A stretch of DNA of 64,000 bases from Paguma larvata (taxonomy: Eukaryota > Chordata > Mammalia > Carnivora > Viverridae): contig CM057841.1 in NCBI GenBank assembly GCA_030068075.1, positions 6,457,565-6,521,564 of the forward strand, written 5' to 3'. The position numbers were made by a program, and so were the translations under genes. Below the pieces are notes generated by a model that was not told where the DNA came from, did not search any database, and saw only the letters and a program-made list of their open reading frames with translations. This document shows, one piece after another, positions 54,188-64,000 of this stretch. Every line of letters begins with the position of its first letter. The stretch's first letter is position 1.

Positions 54188-55950
54188 GAGAGAAACTACA
54201 GATAACTTTTGAACCACAGATACAAAAATGTGGTAAGGTCACGGAAAGGGGGACCAGGGGTAGAAACGTCTAAGGCAGCCTCTGATTTGTTAAAGAAATG
54301 GTGTTTCCCAAATACCGGAGATTGATGGTTCTCAAATCTGCCAAGCCCAGAGCCCCCTTTAACCACAGGTGTTTTGTGCTGTTCCCTCTATTACTGCAAA
54401 ATGAATTCATAGGTAATGTAACCTACACACATGTACTGTAAAAAATCAATACATGGCCCCTTTTTGTGAAGCATAATTAAAACAAAAGTAACTTATGGTA
54501 GAGTAATGTGGACTGACTTGGTGCGGTATCTCTCCATGTGACTGTGTGGGTCATTGTGCCTGGACACCTGGGGCGCTGCTGGTGCCATCTGGTGTATGGG
54601 ATATGGTGTCGGTCATGGAAAATAATCCAAGGGGTATTCCTGTATGGCATGAGATTTTCCTAAGTGGTGACTAACTCTTGCAAAAGTTTGGACAAAACAA
54701 AATACCGTTGCATTTCTGGAAAATTCTGTGTAAAATTCTAAGCGTGCAGGAGTTAATTTGTGTTTCTATGTGAAGTTGACTTAGGATCTCTGTTCACACA
54801 TGACAGACTTGTTTCACACATATGTGCGTGGTCCATGGGGGCCAGCTCTGCACTTTACAGTCCTTAGAGCACACCTGGCCCCCACCCACATACCAGCCAC
54901 ACTCAAGCCCAGAGCAAAAGACCAAAAGGCCCCCATGAAATTCTGCTACGTTCCCTGGGCATGTCACAGCTCATTTTGAAAGCTGTTGCCTTGAAATTGC
55001 CAGCATTGCTTAAGCCACAGGTTCTCCATCAGGGGTGGGTTTGTCCTTCAGGAGACATTTGGTGATGTCTGGAGACATTTTTGGTTGTCATAACTGGCAG
55101 AACAGAGGGGTGCATTTGACAACTAGTGGGTAGAGGCCAGGGATGCTGCTAAATACCCTCTAGTGCCCAAGATCGCCCCTCAAGAAAGAATTACCTAGCC
55201 CCATATATGCCAAGGCAAAGAAACCATGCCCAGCACTACAGCGAACTTTTTCCAGAGCCTAAATTGATCAGAGCTGCACTAACAGTCCTATACCTTTGAT
55301 TTTAACAAATGATAGTAACTGATTTATACACAATGTGTTTTAGTCTTTTTAACCGTCTTGCGGCATTCCTAACTGGTTGAAAAACGAAGAGAATCTACTT
55401 ATTTTTCTGAGTAATCTAAATTTTAGCATTTTATCATGGGCAGCGTAAAACATGGATAAGTCCCACTTTTGACCATTTCTCCTCCCTTCCCCATCAATGG
55501 TGTGGGGTGCAGCTTTGGGAATGTTCCACCTATCAGTGCCCTATGGGGAGTGGAGCCCCAGTGGTAACTTCATGGTTCTAGGCAGCTGTGGAAGCCAGGC
55601 CTGCAATTGCCCCTTTCCCTCCACTTTGGCCCCCAAAATGGCAGCTCCTAAAGGGTCTCAGAATGGTTGCTGGGTGGGCTGAGGTTACAGTGGCCTCAGT
55701 AGGTAAGCTGGGAATAAGCTTGTCACTCACCTCCCTCTCCAAGCAGTAGAGATGATTACAAATTTTTCATTTCTCATTTAGGGTCATGTTTTCTAGGCAT
55801 AATGTTCCTACTGATTTCCTTATAGATGCTTTGAAACAGATAAACTCCTCAGGGAAAGTTATTATAAACTATGGAATACATGGCCTTATCGGTTTATAAA
55901 AATAATGTAAATTCTTTACTGTAAAACATGGAAAATGCATACAAATAAAA
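54188..55950 (+). other. ZNF8: ZNF8 3' UTR region and following DNA
   Basis: ATTAAA at 54476-54481 and AATAAA at 55944-55949 are the candidate poly(A) signals; which is used cannot be told. A hAT-like relic lies at 55020-55215. Confidence 0.4.
55020..55215 (+). repeat. hAT-like non-autonomous relic
   Basis: GTTCTCCATCAGGGGTGGGT, TGTCTGGAGACATTTTTGGT, TAGTGGGTAGAGGCCAGGGA, GAATTACCTAGCCCC. Opposite in direction to its relative at 19140-19337. Confidence 0.6.
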
Positions 55951-56289
55951 TTCCTCATACTTCCACTATCCAGAGATGGTCATTACCATTAAGATTTTAT
56001 TTCCCTTGTAATTTTTTCATAACAATATAAATGTATACATACAGTGTACACTAGATCTTATACCCATAAAAAATATATTTCTAGTTGTGTTTAGAAAATT
56101 GGAATCCTTTCTAGTTCTCTTGTAACACATGCTTCTTAACTGTTTTGGGTTTTTTTGAGCATTTTCCTGTGGCCATGAATCTCATGTAGCCTTTTAAATT
56201 ACTTTTCAGGAGGGTTGTAGGAACGTGACCACCTAGCATTTTACCAGACTTGACTTGCATCCAAAAGTGGGGGAGGCTTTTCTACATGT

Positions 56290-57030
56290 TTCCAGGGGGA
56301 GTAAAAATTGATACAGCCTCTGTGAAGGGCAGTTTGTCAGTTGCTATCGAAAACTACAAACACATACAGGGCGCTGGGGTGGCCCAGTCCATTAAGCTTC
56401 AGGCTTCAGCTTAGGTCATGGTCTCGTGGATCACGAGTTCAAGCCCCATGTGCATCTCTGTGCGGACAGCTGAGAGCCAGGAGGCTGCCGCTCAGATTCT
56501 GTGTCTCCCTCTCTCTGCCCTTCCCCCACTAGTACTCCCTCTGGCTCTCTTTCAAAAATAAAACGTTAAAAAAATTTTTAATAAAATTACAAACTCTGTC
56601 TCAGTAAACCTGTTGCTGGGAGATATATTTGTATGTTGTAGACTGTACATGGTTTCACCATGGTATTGATTTCAGAAGTAAAAATCTGTAAACAACCTGG
56701 GTTAGTGATTTCTGCTGGAATGGAAAAAATGGGGACTATCTTTATGTACTCATACGGGAAAGAGTTCAAGATACACTGTTAAAGGAAAAGGCGTAAAACA
56801 GTATGTAAAGTATGTTTCCATTTGTGTAAAAAACCCTTTGCTTACACACACACAATCAGTCTCCTTAAGGGTATAAAGTAACCAAGCATACTAGTTGCTC
56901 TTGGGGAGGAGGAATGGGGGTAAAGGGATGAGGAATGAGGAATGATTTTCACTCTATATCTTTTGATATTTTTGGAATTTTGAAACATGTAAAAGTATTA
57001 ACAGTTCAAAAAATAAATTTAAAAATCTCA
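56290..57030 (+). mobile_element. L1/HAL1-like relic with a nested SINE
   Basis: GGGCAGTTTGTCAGTTGCTA before the SINE; TTGCTGGGAGATATATTTG, GTTAAAGGAAAAGGCGTAAA and TTTGGAATTTTGAAACATGT after it, the order of an L1-type 3' end. Confidence 0.45.
56367..56583 (+). mobile_element. Can-SINE
   Basis: GGGCGCTGGGGTGGCCCAGT head, CT-rich body, AAAATAAAACGTTAAAAAAA tail. AAAACTACAAAC / AAAATTACAAAC flank it. Confidence 0.88.
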
Positions 57031-58039
57031 ACTCTTTCAAGTTAAAGTAAGTTTGATAATTGGTTTCATTGTTTTCTGTCACACACACACACACACATAC
57101 ACACACAATTCTTAGCCACACTTGTTCTTACATAGGCACACATGTATGAGCCTTGAGTTAATGGAAACAGTTAAGTGTAAAATAGCTTCGACTCCATGCA
57201 TCTTCCTGCAAGCTATTGTAGCACATACATTTCCAAGTTATTTTATCAAATTCCCTGTATTAGCCCAAATCATGCCCACGCATAAATTGTGGCCAACAGC
57301 CAAGTTCCCCATTTTCAATATCTTCTTGTACATCCTCAGAGATACTCAAGTCGTTTGTGCAAAAGGTAAGAAATCTGTATGGTCTGAAGAGCAGTCTCCT
57401 GTAGGTCTCTTGTAGGAAGATACAAGGTGAACGAACATCTAGATGTTCCAAGTTGTCCATCGTGGTAATCACTAGCTAAGTATAGCAGTTTAGATGTAAT
57501 TTTAAATTCACCCAAAATTAAAATAGAAATTGAGTTCCTCAATCTCATTAGCCACATTCCAACTGCTCACTAGTTACAAACAGAACATCTCCCTCAACTC
57601 TAGAAAGCTCTTTTGCACAATTCTGGTCTAAAATAAGTTGCTAAGATGACTTCTTTAATCTCTCCTTGTGATTGACTAGTGGGAAAGAAGAGTAGAGAAG
57701 GTCAGCCTGTACACCAGGAGTCCATTCCACCAGGCACAGCAGAATGCAGTGCGTGGTTTTTTATTTGGGCTTCACTAAAAAATGAAAACAAAAAGGTAAT
57801 ATGTCATTGGGAGAAATTAGCATATAGACTAGAGAAAGTAATGGTGTGGTTTCATTGTCGTTTCTTGAAACGTTGGAAGAATGTACTGGCCGTTATTGGG
57901 TATTTGCTGAAGCTTTACAGGATGCACAGGGTTGGGGGGCGGGGAATTCCCCAAACTAAAGTTAGACAAATATGGGCGCACGTGAGTGTGCGCAGGGAAA
58001 GAAAAAAGTACGCTGCATATCTGCAAGGACTTACATAGA

Positions 58040-58480
58040 TCCATACGTGTTCGTACCCGTCTGGTCCCCTGCGACAGCAGCTCATCAACACGTTCCCACC
58101 CTCCCTTCGTGGCACCATCGCCCTCTGGACTCCCTTTCCCACAAGACCAGTCCCCTGTGCCCGGCTGGCACGCAGCTGGAAGGGCCCTGTCGGAGATCCA
58201 GTCGCGAGTAGAGCCCCAGGCCTTCGGGAAGGGAGGGCCCTAAGTGCCTTCCGCCAGTTTGCAGCGGCTGGCGACGCAGCCCGCCTCTGGGAGGGGCCCG
58301 CGACCGAGGTGAGTCCACCGTCCCGGCATGGTGACTTTCGTGAGTTTGAGGGACGATCAGGCCAGCATGTACGCAGTGGGAGTGACTGAGTAGCAGAGTG
58401 GGGCCCCGAGAGGAGCACGGACCCGGCGATGGGTCACGGGGGAAGGGGAGAGAGGAGGGACCGCGTGCGCGTGTGCGCGC
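58040..58480 (+). promoter_or_regulatory. CpG island, candidate promoter of the next gene
   Basis: CpG-rich block with a strong donor GACCGAG|GTGAGTCC near 58314. In human the next + strand gene after ZNF8 is ZSCAN22, so its first exon could end here; this is inference by gene order. No ZSCAN22 protein sequence was found in the rest of the window. Confidence 0.5.
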
Positions 58481-59030
58481 CGGAGAGTATGAGGGAGAGA
58501 CCTGTGTGTGCCCGTGAGACCTCAGCTATGATGGCCGAGTGTGACACTGCATGTATGCGTGTCAGAGGCAGGCTGTCTTGCATGAGGTACCATCTGCATG
58601 TGTAAATGAGACCTCAGGTGTGTGTGTGGAGGGGGGGGCAGTGCGTCAGTTGTCTGTGTAAACGTGACCCAAGGTGTGTGCATGTGGCTAAGTGTGTCAC
58701 CCAATGTGCGTTTCAGAGGGGGAAGGGTGTATTGCATGCGAAGCACCACCTGTGTGCAGATGAGACCAGTGTGTGGGGAGCCCAGCATGTCATTTCCTGT
58801 GTCTGCAGGTGTGATCTCAGCTATATGCATTTGACTGGACATGTTACCGTTTGTGCATGTCAGAGGGGAAGATGTATTGCATATGTGACACCATTTGTGT
58901 GTGCAGATGGGACCTCAGGTGTATGTGAGTGGTCAGGTGTGTCACCATGCATGTCTATGTAGGGAAGGGGTGTTTTGTGTGTGTGACACCTCCTTTGTGT
59001 CTGCAGGTGTGAACTCAGGTGTCTGCTTAT
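58480..59030. repeat. Diverged TG-rich minisatellite
   Basis: A block recurs about four times with drift: GTGTGACACTGCATGTATGC..TCAGAGGCAGG (about 58540), GTGTCACCCAATGTGCG..TCAGAGGGGGAAGG (58695), ATGTTACCGTTTGTGCATG TCAGAGGGGAAG (58840), GTGTCACCATGCATGTC (58940). Each is followed by a CTGTGTCTGCAGGTGTGA..CTCAG-like part. Unit length is about 100-155 bp. Confidence 0.7.
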
Positions 59031-59034
59031 GGCC

Positions 59035-59345
59035 TATACCCCGTAGCTATCACTTCCCATTCCTCTTTTCCCCAGCCCCTGGCAACCATTAATCTACTTT
59101 GTTAATTAATCTGTCTCTGTTCTGGGCATGTGATATAAATGGGACCATATAATGTATAGGTTTGTTGTCTCTGGCTTTTTTCTCTGAGCATAATGTTTTT
59201 AAAGTCCATCCATGTTGTGCCATGTATCTGTACTTCATTCATTTTTATAGTTGAATAATACTCCCATTATATAGATATACCACAGTTTGTTTACCCAACT
59301 AATGGTGCTGCGAACATTCACATACGGAATTTTGTATAGACATGT
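59035..59345 (-). mobile_element. L1M fragment
   Basis: Inverted L1M words: CCAGCCCCTGGCAACCATTA, TGTCTCTGGCTTTTTTCTCT, AAAGTCCATCCATGTTGTGC, TTGAATAATACTCCCATTAT. Confidence 0.75.
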
Positions 59346-60400
59346 GTTTTCCATCCGGGGGAAGGAGGTAGTTGGGTCTGTCCCAGAGAAGCCCGTGTGT
59401 ATGGCCACACCCACTCCCTGTTGCTTTTATTCACCCAGCAGTGCTTCATTTTCCAGAATTCGAGCCCTGAGCCCCGAAGTGAGCTCCAGAAGCCTGACTG
59501 CTGTATGGAAGTAGATGGGAGGAGGCAGTGGCACTGGGAACTAGAATCCATCCCTGCATGAGTCTCCCACAACCTGGGCTCTTTGTCTGGGACTAAGACC
59601 ACATGCCTCCTGTCTGTAGCTGGTGAGGTCAAGCAGCCTGGACACCCAGCAGAGTGTCAGGCAATGGAGCCTGAGGAGCCAGGTGAGGCACATGGCAGGG
59701 TTGTGGTCACAGGGGTGGACATTTTCAGAACCTAGATCTTCCTCAAAACATGTACTGCTCCTGCTGCCTTCACTCTGCCTCCCTGCCATCCTCAGCCTAG
59801 TCCAGACTGCCACCTCCTCACAGGTCTCCTGCCTCTCCCGGATCCCTCTGTTGCTCTTCACACAACACCAGAGGGGTCTTTAAACCCTGAACAGTGAGGC
59901 CACCTCTACCTTAAAGCTTCCATCCTTGCCCTGGATGTCACAGCAGGGTCAGCAAACTCTCCCTGTAAAGCACTGGGTAGCAAATGTTCTCAACTTTGCA
60001 GGCCAAGAGGCAAAACCAAGGATGTCAAGTAGGTACTCATCTAATAGGAGAGAAAACACATACCTACACATTTTTTTTTGTCCTAATGACATACAGATCC
60101 ACATTTCCCATGCCTTCTGAGCTCTGCATGACCTGATTTCTGCCTGTTTCCAGGCCTTGCCTGTAGCTCTCCCTTGGCCCACCCCCTGGCCACTGAATAG
60201 CATTTAAATTTAGATATTACCTCAGAGGCCCTCCCTAACTATCTGATTCAAAACAGATGCCACACATATCTACAGTATGTTTTCAGCACTTTTACACACT
60301 TACACATAGTTTTTTTACATATCTGAAGATTTTATACTTGTTCCCATTCATCATAGACTGTAAGTTTCATGATATCATGCACAGTCCATGGAGTATTTGA
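59346..60400. other. Intergenic or intron DNA
   Basis: No exon or repeat recognised with confidence. It ends in a MIR-like stretch (GATGAATGAATGAAC near 60400). Confidence 0.4.
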
Positions 60401-61600
60401 TGAATGAATGAACAAACAGCCTTCGGCAAAAGGTACTATTACCCAGTTTTACAGATAGAAAACCCAGGCCTGGGACCTCATCAAGATAAAAAGCTTCTGC
60501 ACGGCAAAGGAAACAACCAACAAAACTAATAGACAACTGACGGAATGGGAAAGGAAAATTGCAAATGACATATCGGATAAAGGACTAATATCTAAAATCT
60601 ATAAAGAACTTACCAAGCTCTACACCCGAAAAACAAATAATCCAGTGAAGAAGTGGTCAGAAGATATGAATAGACACTTCTCCAAAGATGACATCTAGAT
60701 GGCCAACGGACACATGAAACGATGCTCTATGTCCCTCATCATCAGGGAACTACAAATCAAAACCACACTGAGATACCACCTCACACCGGTTAGAGTGGCT
60801 AAAATAAAAAAATCAGGAAACTATAGATGTTGGCGAGGATGTGGAGAAGTAGGCACCCTCCTACTCTGTTGGTGGGAATGCAAACTAGTGCAACCACTCT
60901 GGAAAATGGTGTGGAGGTTCCTCAAAAAAATGAAAATAGAACTACCCTATGACCCAGCAATAGCACTGCTAGGAATCTACCCAAGAGACATAGGAGTGCT
61001 GAGGCATAGGTGCATGTGTACCCCAATGTTCATAGCAGCACTTTTGACAATAGCCAAATCATGGAAAGAGACTAAATGTCCATCAACTGATGAATGGATA
61101 AAGATATATATATGGGAATGGAATACTACACAGCAACGAGGAAGAATGAAATGTGGTCATGTGTAACAACATGGATGGAACTGGAGGGTATTATGCTAAG
61201 TGAAATAATTCAGTCAGAGAAAGATGGACACCATATGTTTCCACGAATAGGTGGATTTTGAGAGACTTTGCAGAAAACCATGGGGGAGGGGAAGAGGGGA
61301 AAGAGAAAAAGACACAAAGAGGGAGGGAGACAAAACATAAGAGACTCTGAAAGACTAAGAACAAACTGAGGGGTGAAGGGGGGTGTGGGAGGGGGGAGAG
61401 TGGGTGACGGGCACAGAGGAGGGCACTTGTTGGGATGAGCACTGGGTGTTGTATGGAAACCAATTTGACAATAAATTATTAAAAAAGAAAAGAAAAGAAA
61501 GGAAAAGAAAGAAAACTCAGACCTTAGGGGATTGAGCAACCCAAAGTCACCTAGCAAAGAGTGGTAAGGTGGATTTGATCCTAGGTCTGACCGTCTCCAC
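60400..61600 (+). repeat. MIR relic split by an L1
   Basis: Left part ACTATTACCCAGTTTTACAG, right part GCAACCCAAAGTCACCTAGC and GTGGATTTGATCCTAGGTCT; together they give the MIR order, with the L1 at 60472-61509 in between. Confidence 0.7.
60472..61509 (+). mobile_element. Young 5'-truncated L1 (ORF2 C-terminus and 3' UTR)
   Basis: About 1.04 kb. The ORF2 C-terminal part reads [33 protein letters not shown] and, after one stop at about 60696, [41 protein letters not shown] purine-rich 3' UTR and an A-rich tail follow. AGAAAACCCAGGCCT (60457-60471) and AGAAAACTCAGACCT (61510-61524) are the target duplication, two mismatches in 15. It has no reverse transcriptase part, so it is dead. Confidence 0.92.
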
Positions 61601-62403
61601 TTATTCCCCACACTCACTATTTCCAGCCTAGAAATGACACTGGGAGGAAGGTATGGGCACTGGGTGCATCAGGGCCCTAGGGGTCAGCTCACCACTCTCA
61701 CCCCTGTGGGGAGGGGCAAAAGGCCTCACATTAGCCCTTTCCTACTGGAAGTCTGTCAGGAACAGAATTCAAGACAGCTGGGACTATCGCTTTCCCCTCT
61801 TCTGAGCACTTGCTTACTTGGTATCTTACTTTGTCCCCAGTCTCTGCAGAGGTATCTTCACAGGTGTCTGCTGCCAGTGATGTCCATAAAACTTATAGCA
61901 TGGGGCTGAGACCTCAGACTGTTACACAGCATATGATTTACTTTGTATGAAGTTCAAGAATAGGCACAGCTCATGTGTGCTGTCAGAAATTCCAGCAGCA
62001 ATCACCCTGGGGCTGGGTAGGGCTTTGCCTGGAAAGCTAGCCCTATGGGAGCTGTCCGTGGTGCTGAAAAGTCCTAGTGCTGAGCTGTCCAAAATGGTAG
62101 CTAATAGCAACATGTAGACATTAAAATCTGAATCAGTTAGACTTCAAATTACACATCCAGTTTCTAAGTCACACCACCTCTGTTTTTTACTGTTATGAGC
62201 CACATGGGGCAGATGGCTGCTGAATTGGACAGCACAGCTCCAGAATATTTCCATCCTCAGAAATTTCTAGAGCTTGGTCTGCATAGTGGCTACACAGGTG
62301 TGTGCATTGGTCAAAACTCATTGAAAAAAACAAACAAACAAACAAAAAACAAAAAACTCATTGAGCTGAGCATTCATACCTCTATTAAAAGTATATATGT
62401 TTT

Positions 62404-62608
62404 GGGGCACCTGGGTGGCTCAGTCAGTTAAGCATCTGACTTCGGCTCAGGTCATGATCTCGCGGTTTGTGAGTTTGAGCCCCGCATCAGGCCTCTGTGC
62501 TGACAGCTCAGAGCCTGGAGCCTGCTTTGGATTCTGTGTCTTCCTCTCTCTGCTCCTCCCCAATTCGTGCTCTGTCTCTGTCTCTCAAAAAAATAAACAT
62601 TAAAAAAA
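62404..62608 (+). mobile_element. Can-SINE
   Basis: GGGGCACCTGGGTGGCTCAG head, poly(A). AAAAGTATATATGTTTT and AAATAGTATATATTTTT flank it. Confidence 0.92.
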
Positions 62609-63478
62609 TAGTATATATTTTTTGAGAGCACAGACTCAAGTCTGACTGCCTGAGTTCAGATCTTCACTTGCTTTGCACTTTTGATTTAATCTATCTGTGG
62701 CCCCCTTTCCCCAACCTGTAAAGAGGGTAATGATAGTACCTCTTTTACCTCATGTTAGGGAACTTGGCCAGCATTGCACGGTAAGCTCTTGAGAAGTTTG
62801 CAGCCTGGGGGTGGCATGGAGCCGTGGCTGCCCATAGGGATTCAGCCTAGGCTCATGGGTAGTTCCTGTTTTAGAGGCAAGAGTCTGAGGTCCAGCTTCC
62901 AAGCCACTTTCTGTGGAGCCCTGAGCTCAGTGACCCCCTGCCCAGCCTGGGAGCCAGGACATGATGGAGGGTGTAAAGGTGGTGTGGCTTCTGGCAGCAG
63001 GGACACCATGAGGTGTTCCTGTTATATTTCACAAAGGCTCTCTGAGACTTAATGCCATCCATCCTCCTGTCCTTTTTGTACCCAGGAAGAAATAGGCTCA
63101 GAGCAGGGATGTGACCAGTTAGTGGCACATGGTGCAACTGCAGCTCCTAGGCTTCCTACTCTAAGTATTTATCATCCTCTGGAGCACCATGGGTCCATGG
63201 CAGCTGTATAGACCCTTCACCAGAGCCCAGGTGGGCTACCACATCCCCAGACTAATTCTGGGGGATGTGTGTCCATGTGGATACAGACTTCTCCACAGGA
63301 CTCATTATCTTGGCTGGTCACGGGTGGGGACATGTGGAGATGCTTCCCCACAGAAGCTCAATTCAAGCAAGCATCTTCCCCCTTGATGCCTCAGTTTCCT
63401 TCATGTAAAACGGGTCTGGTAGTGTTGATCCTAACCATCACTCTCAGGAATGGAGTGAGGATCAAGAGAGCTGATGTA

Positions 63479-63689
63479 GGGGCACCTGGGTGGCTCAGTC
63501 GGCTGAGCATCGGCTTCGGCTCAGGTCATGATCTCACAGTTCGTGGGTTCAAGCCCTGCGTCGAGCTCTGTACTGACAGTTCAGAGCTTGGAGCTTGCTT
63601 CGGATTCTGTGTCTCCTTCTCTCTCTATCCCTCCCCTGCTTGTGCTCCGTCTCTCTCTCTCTCTCTGAAAAATAAATAAACATTAACAA
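63479..63689 (+). mobile_element. Can-SINE with perfect 14-bp target duplication
   Basis: GGGGCACCTGGGTGGCTCAG head, CT-rich part, AATAAATAAACATTAACAA end. AGAGAGCTGATGTA at 63465-63478 and 63690-63703. Confidence 0.95.
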
Positions 63690-63947
63690 AGAGAGCTGAT
63701 GTAAGGTGCCCACAGCATGCCTGCCATATCTTGGGGGCTCTGGTTCTGCCAAGCCCTAGAGGGCAAGAAGGAGCAACAATTGTGGGAGGGTCTAGACTGG
63801 GAGGGTCTGGACTGGGAGGCCCAAGACCCCTGGGAGAGAGGCTAGTGGCCCAAGAGGGGAGGGATTTGAGGTGAGGGGACTTTGGGGCTTGGGTCTCTGG
63901 GGTCTGGGGCAGATCTGGTCTCTCTCATATCCCCTGTCCTCCCCCAG

Positions 63948-64000
63948 CTCTTCCTTCTCAGGGAAGTGTCGAGGAGGACAAGCCCAAGGCCCAAGATGCT
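63948..64000 (+). other. Possible exon start, cut by window edge
   Basis: A strong pyrimidine tract and acceptor (GTCCTCCCCCAG) precede it. One frame reads LPSQGSVEEDKPKAQDA and stays open to the edge. Too short to identify. Confidence 0.25.

Larger units (their letters stand above)
55951..58039. other. Intergenic DNA before the third CpG island
   Basis: An L1/HAL1-like relic on the + strand at about 56290-57030 with a Can-SINE in it, a (CA)n tract near 57081-57110 and unassigned sequence. An open frame of 119 codons at 57679-58038 has no family resemblance. Confidence 0.5.
61601..64000. other. Intergenic or intron DNA at the window end
   Basis: SINEs at 62404-62608 and 63479-63689, MIR-like stretches near 62640-62760 and 63390-63470, and a possible exon starting at 63948. 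Otherwise nothing recognised. Confidence 0.45.

Noticed and set aside
57915..58418. 167-codon minus-strand open frame over the third CpG island
   Set aside because: GC-rich DNA has few stop codons; no domain, splice sites or family resemblance.
60699..61166. 155-codon frame
   Set aside because: It is the ORF2 C-terminus of a truncated L1, with a stop just before it; not a host gene.

Overview
The window looks like nuclear DNA of a carnivoran, most likely a cat-family (feliform) genome. About 28 copies of a tRNA-Lys-derived Can-SINE are present. Their body reads like the felid type (head GGGGCGCCTGGGTGGCTCAG, middle GTGCTGACAGCTCAGAGCCTG, a CT-rich stretch, then an A-rich tail). Genes have spliced exons with GT/AG borders, and GC content is mixed with three CpG islands. 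There are no bacterial-type operons.

The gene content is a run of three KRAB zinc-finger transcription factors, all on the + strand and all recognisable from protein sequence: the 3' part of ZNF274 (about 1.8-5.2 kb), complete ZNF544 (promoter island near 16.3 kb, coding exons 21.7-29.4 kb) and complete ZNF8 (promoter island and start codon near 43.4 kb, last exon ending 54.2 kb). The order ZNF274-ZNF544-ZNF8 is that of human 19q13.43. A decayed zinc-finger pseudogene, split by a Can-SINE, lies between ZNF274 and ZNF544 (8.9-9.7 kb). A third CpG island at 58.0-58.5 kb with a good splice donor is probably the promoter of the next gene (ZSCAN22 by human synteny), but no coding exon of it is certain in the window.

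The rest is intron and intergenic DNA full of layered repeats. These include young and old L1 fragments, often nested with visible target-site duplications, Can-SINEs in both orientations, MIR and hAT-like relics, and microsatellites. A diverged TG-rich minisatellite lies next to the third island.

The zinc-finger genes share one design: KRAB A and B boxes on small exons of conserved phase (A box 127 nt, phase 0 to phase 1), then one long 3' exon with all fingers. Members of this family generally repress chromatin by recruiting TRIM28 through KRAB. The most notable observations are (1) a single-base deletion in the internal KRAB-A exon of ZNF274, which stops the reading frame before the fingers; (2) the C-terminal tail of ZNF8, which looks like zinc-finger DNA read in another frame; and (3) shared promoter motifs in the ZNF544 and ZNF8 islands. 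No wholly new gene system was found.
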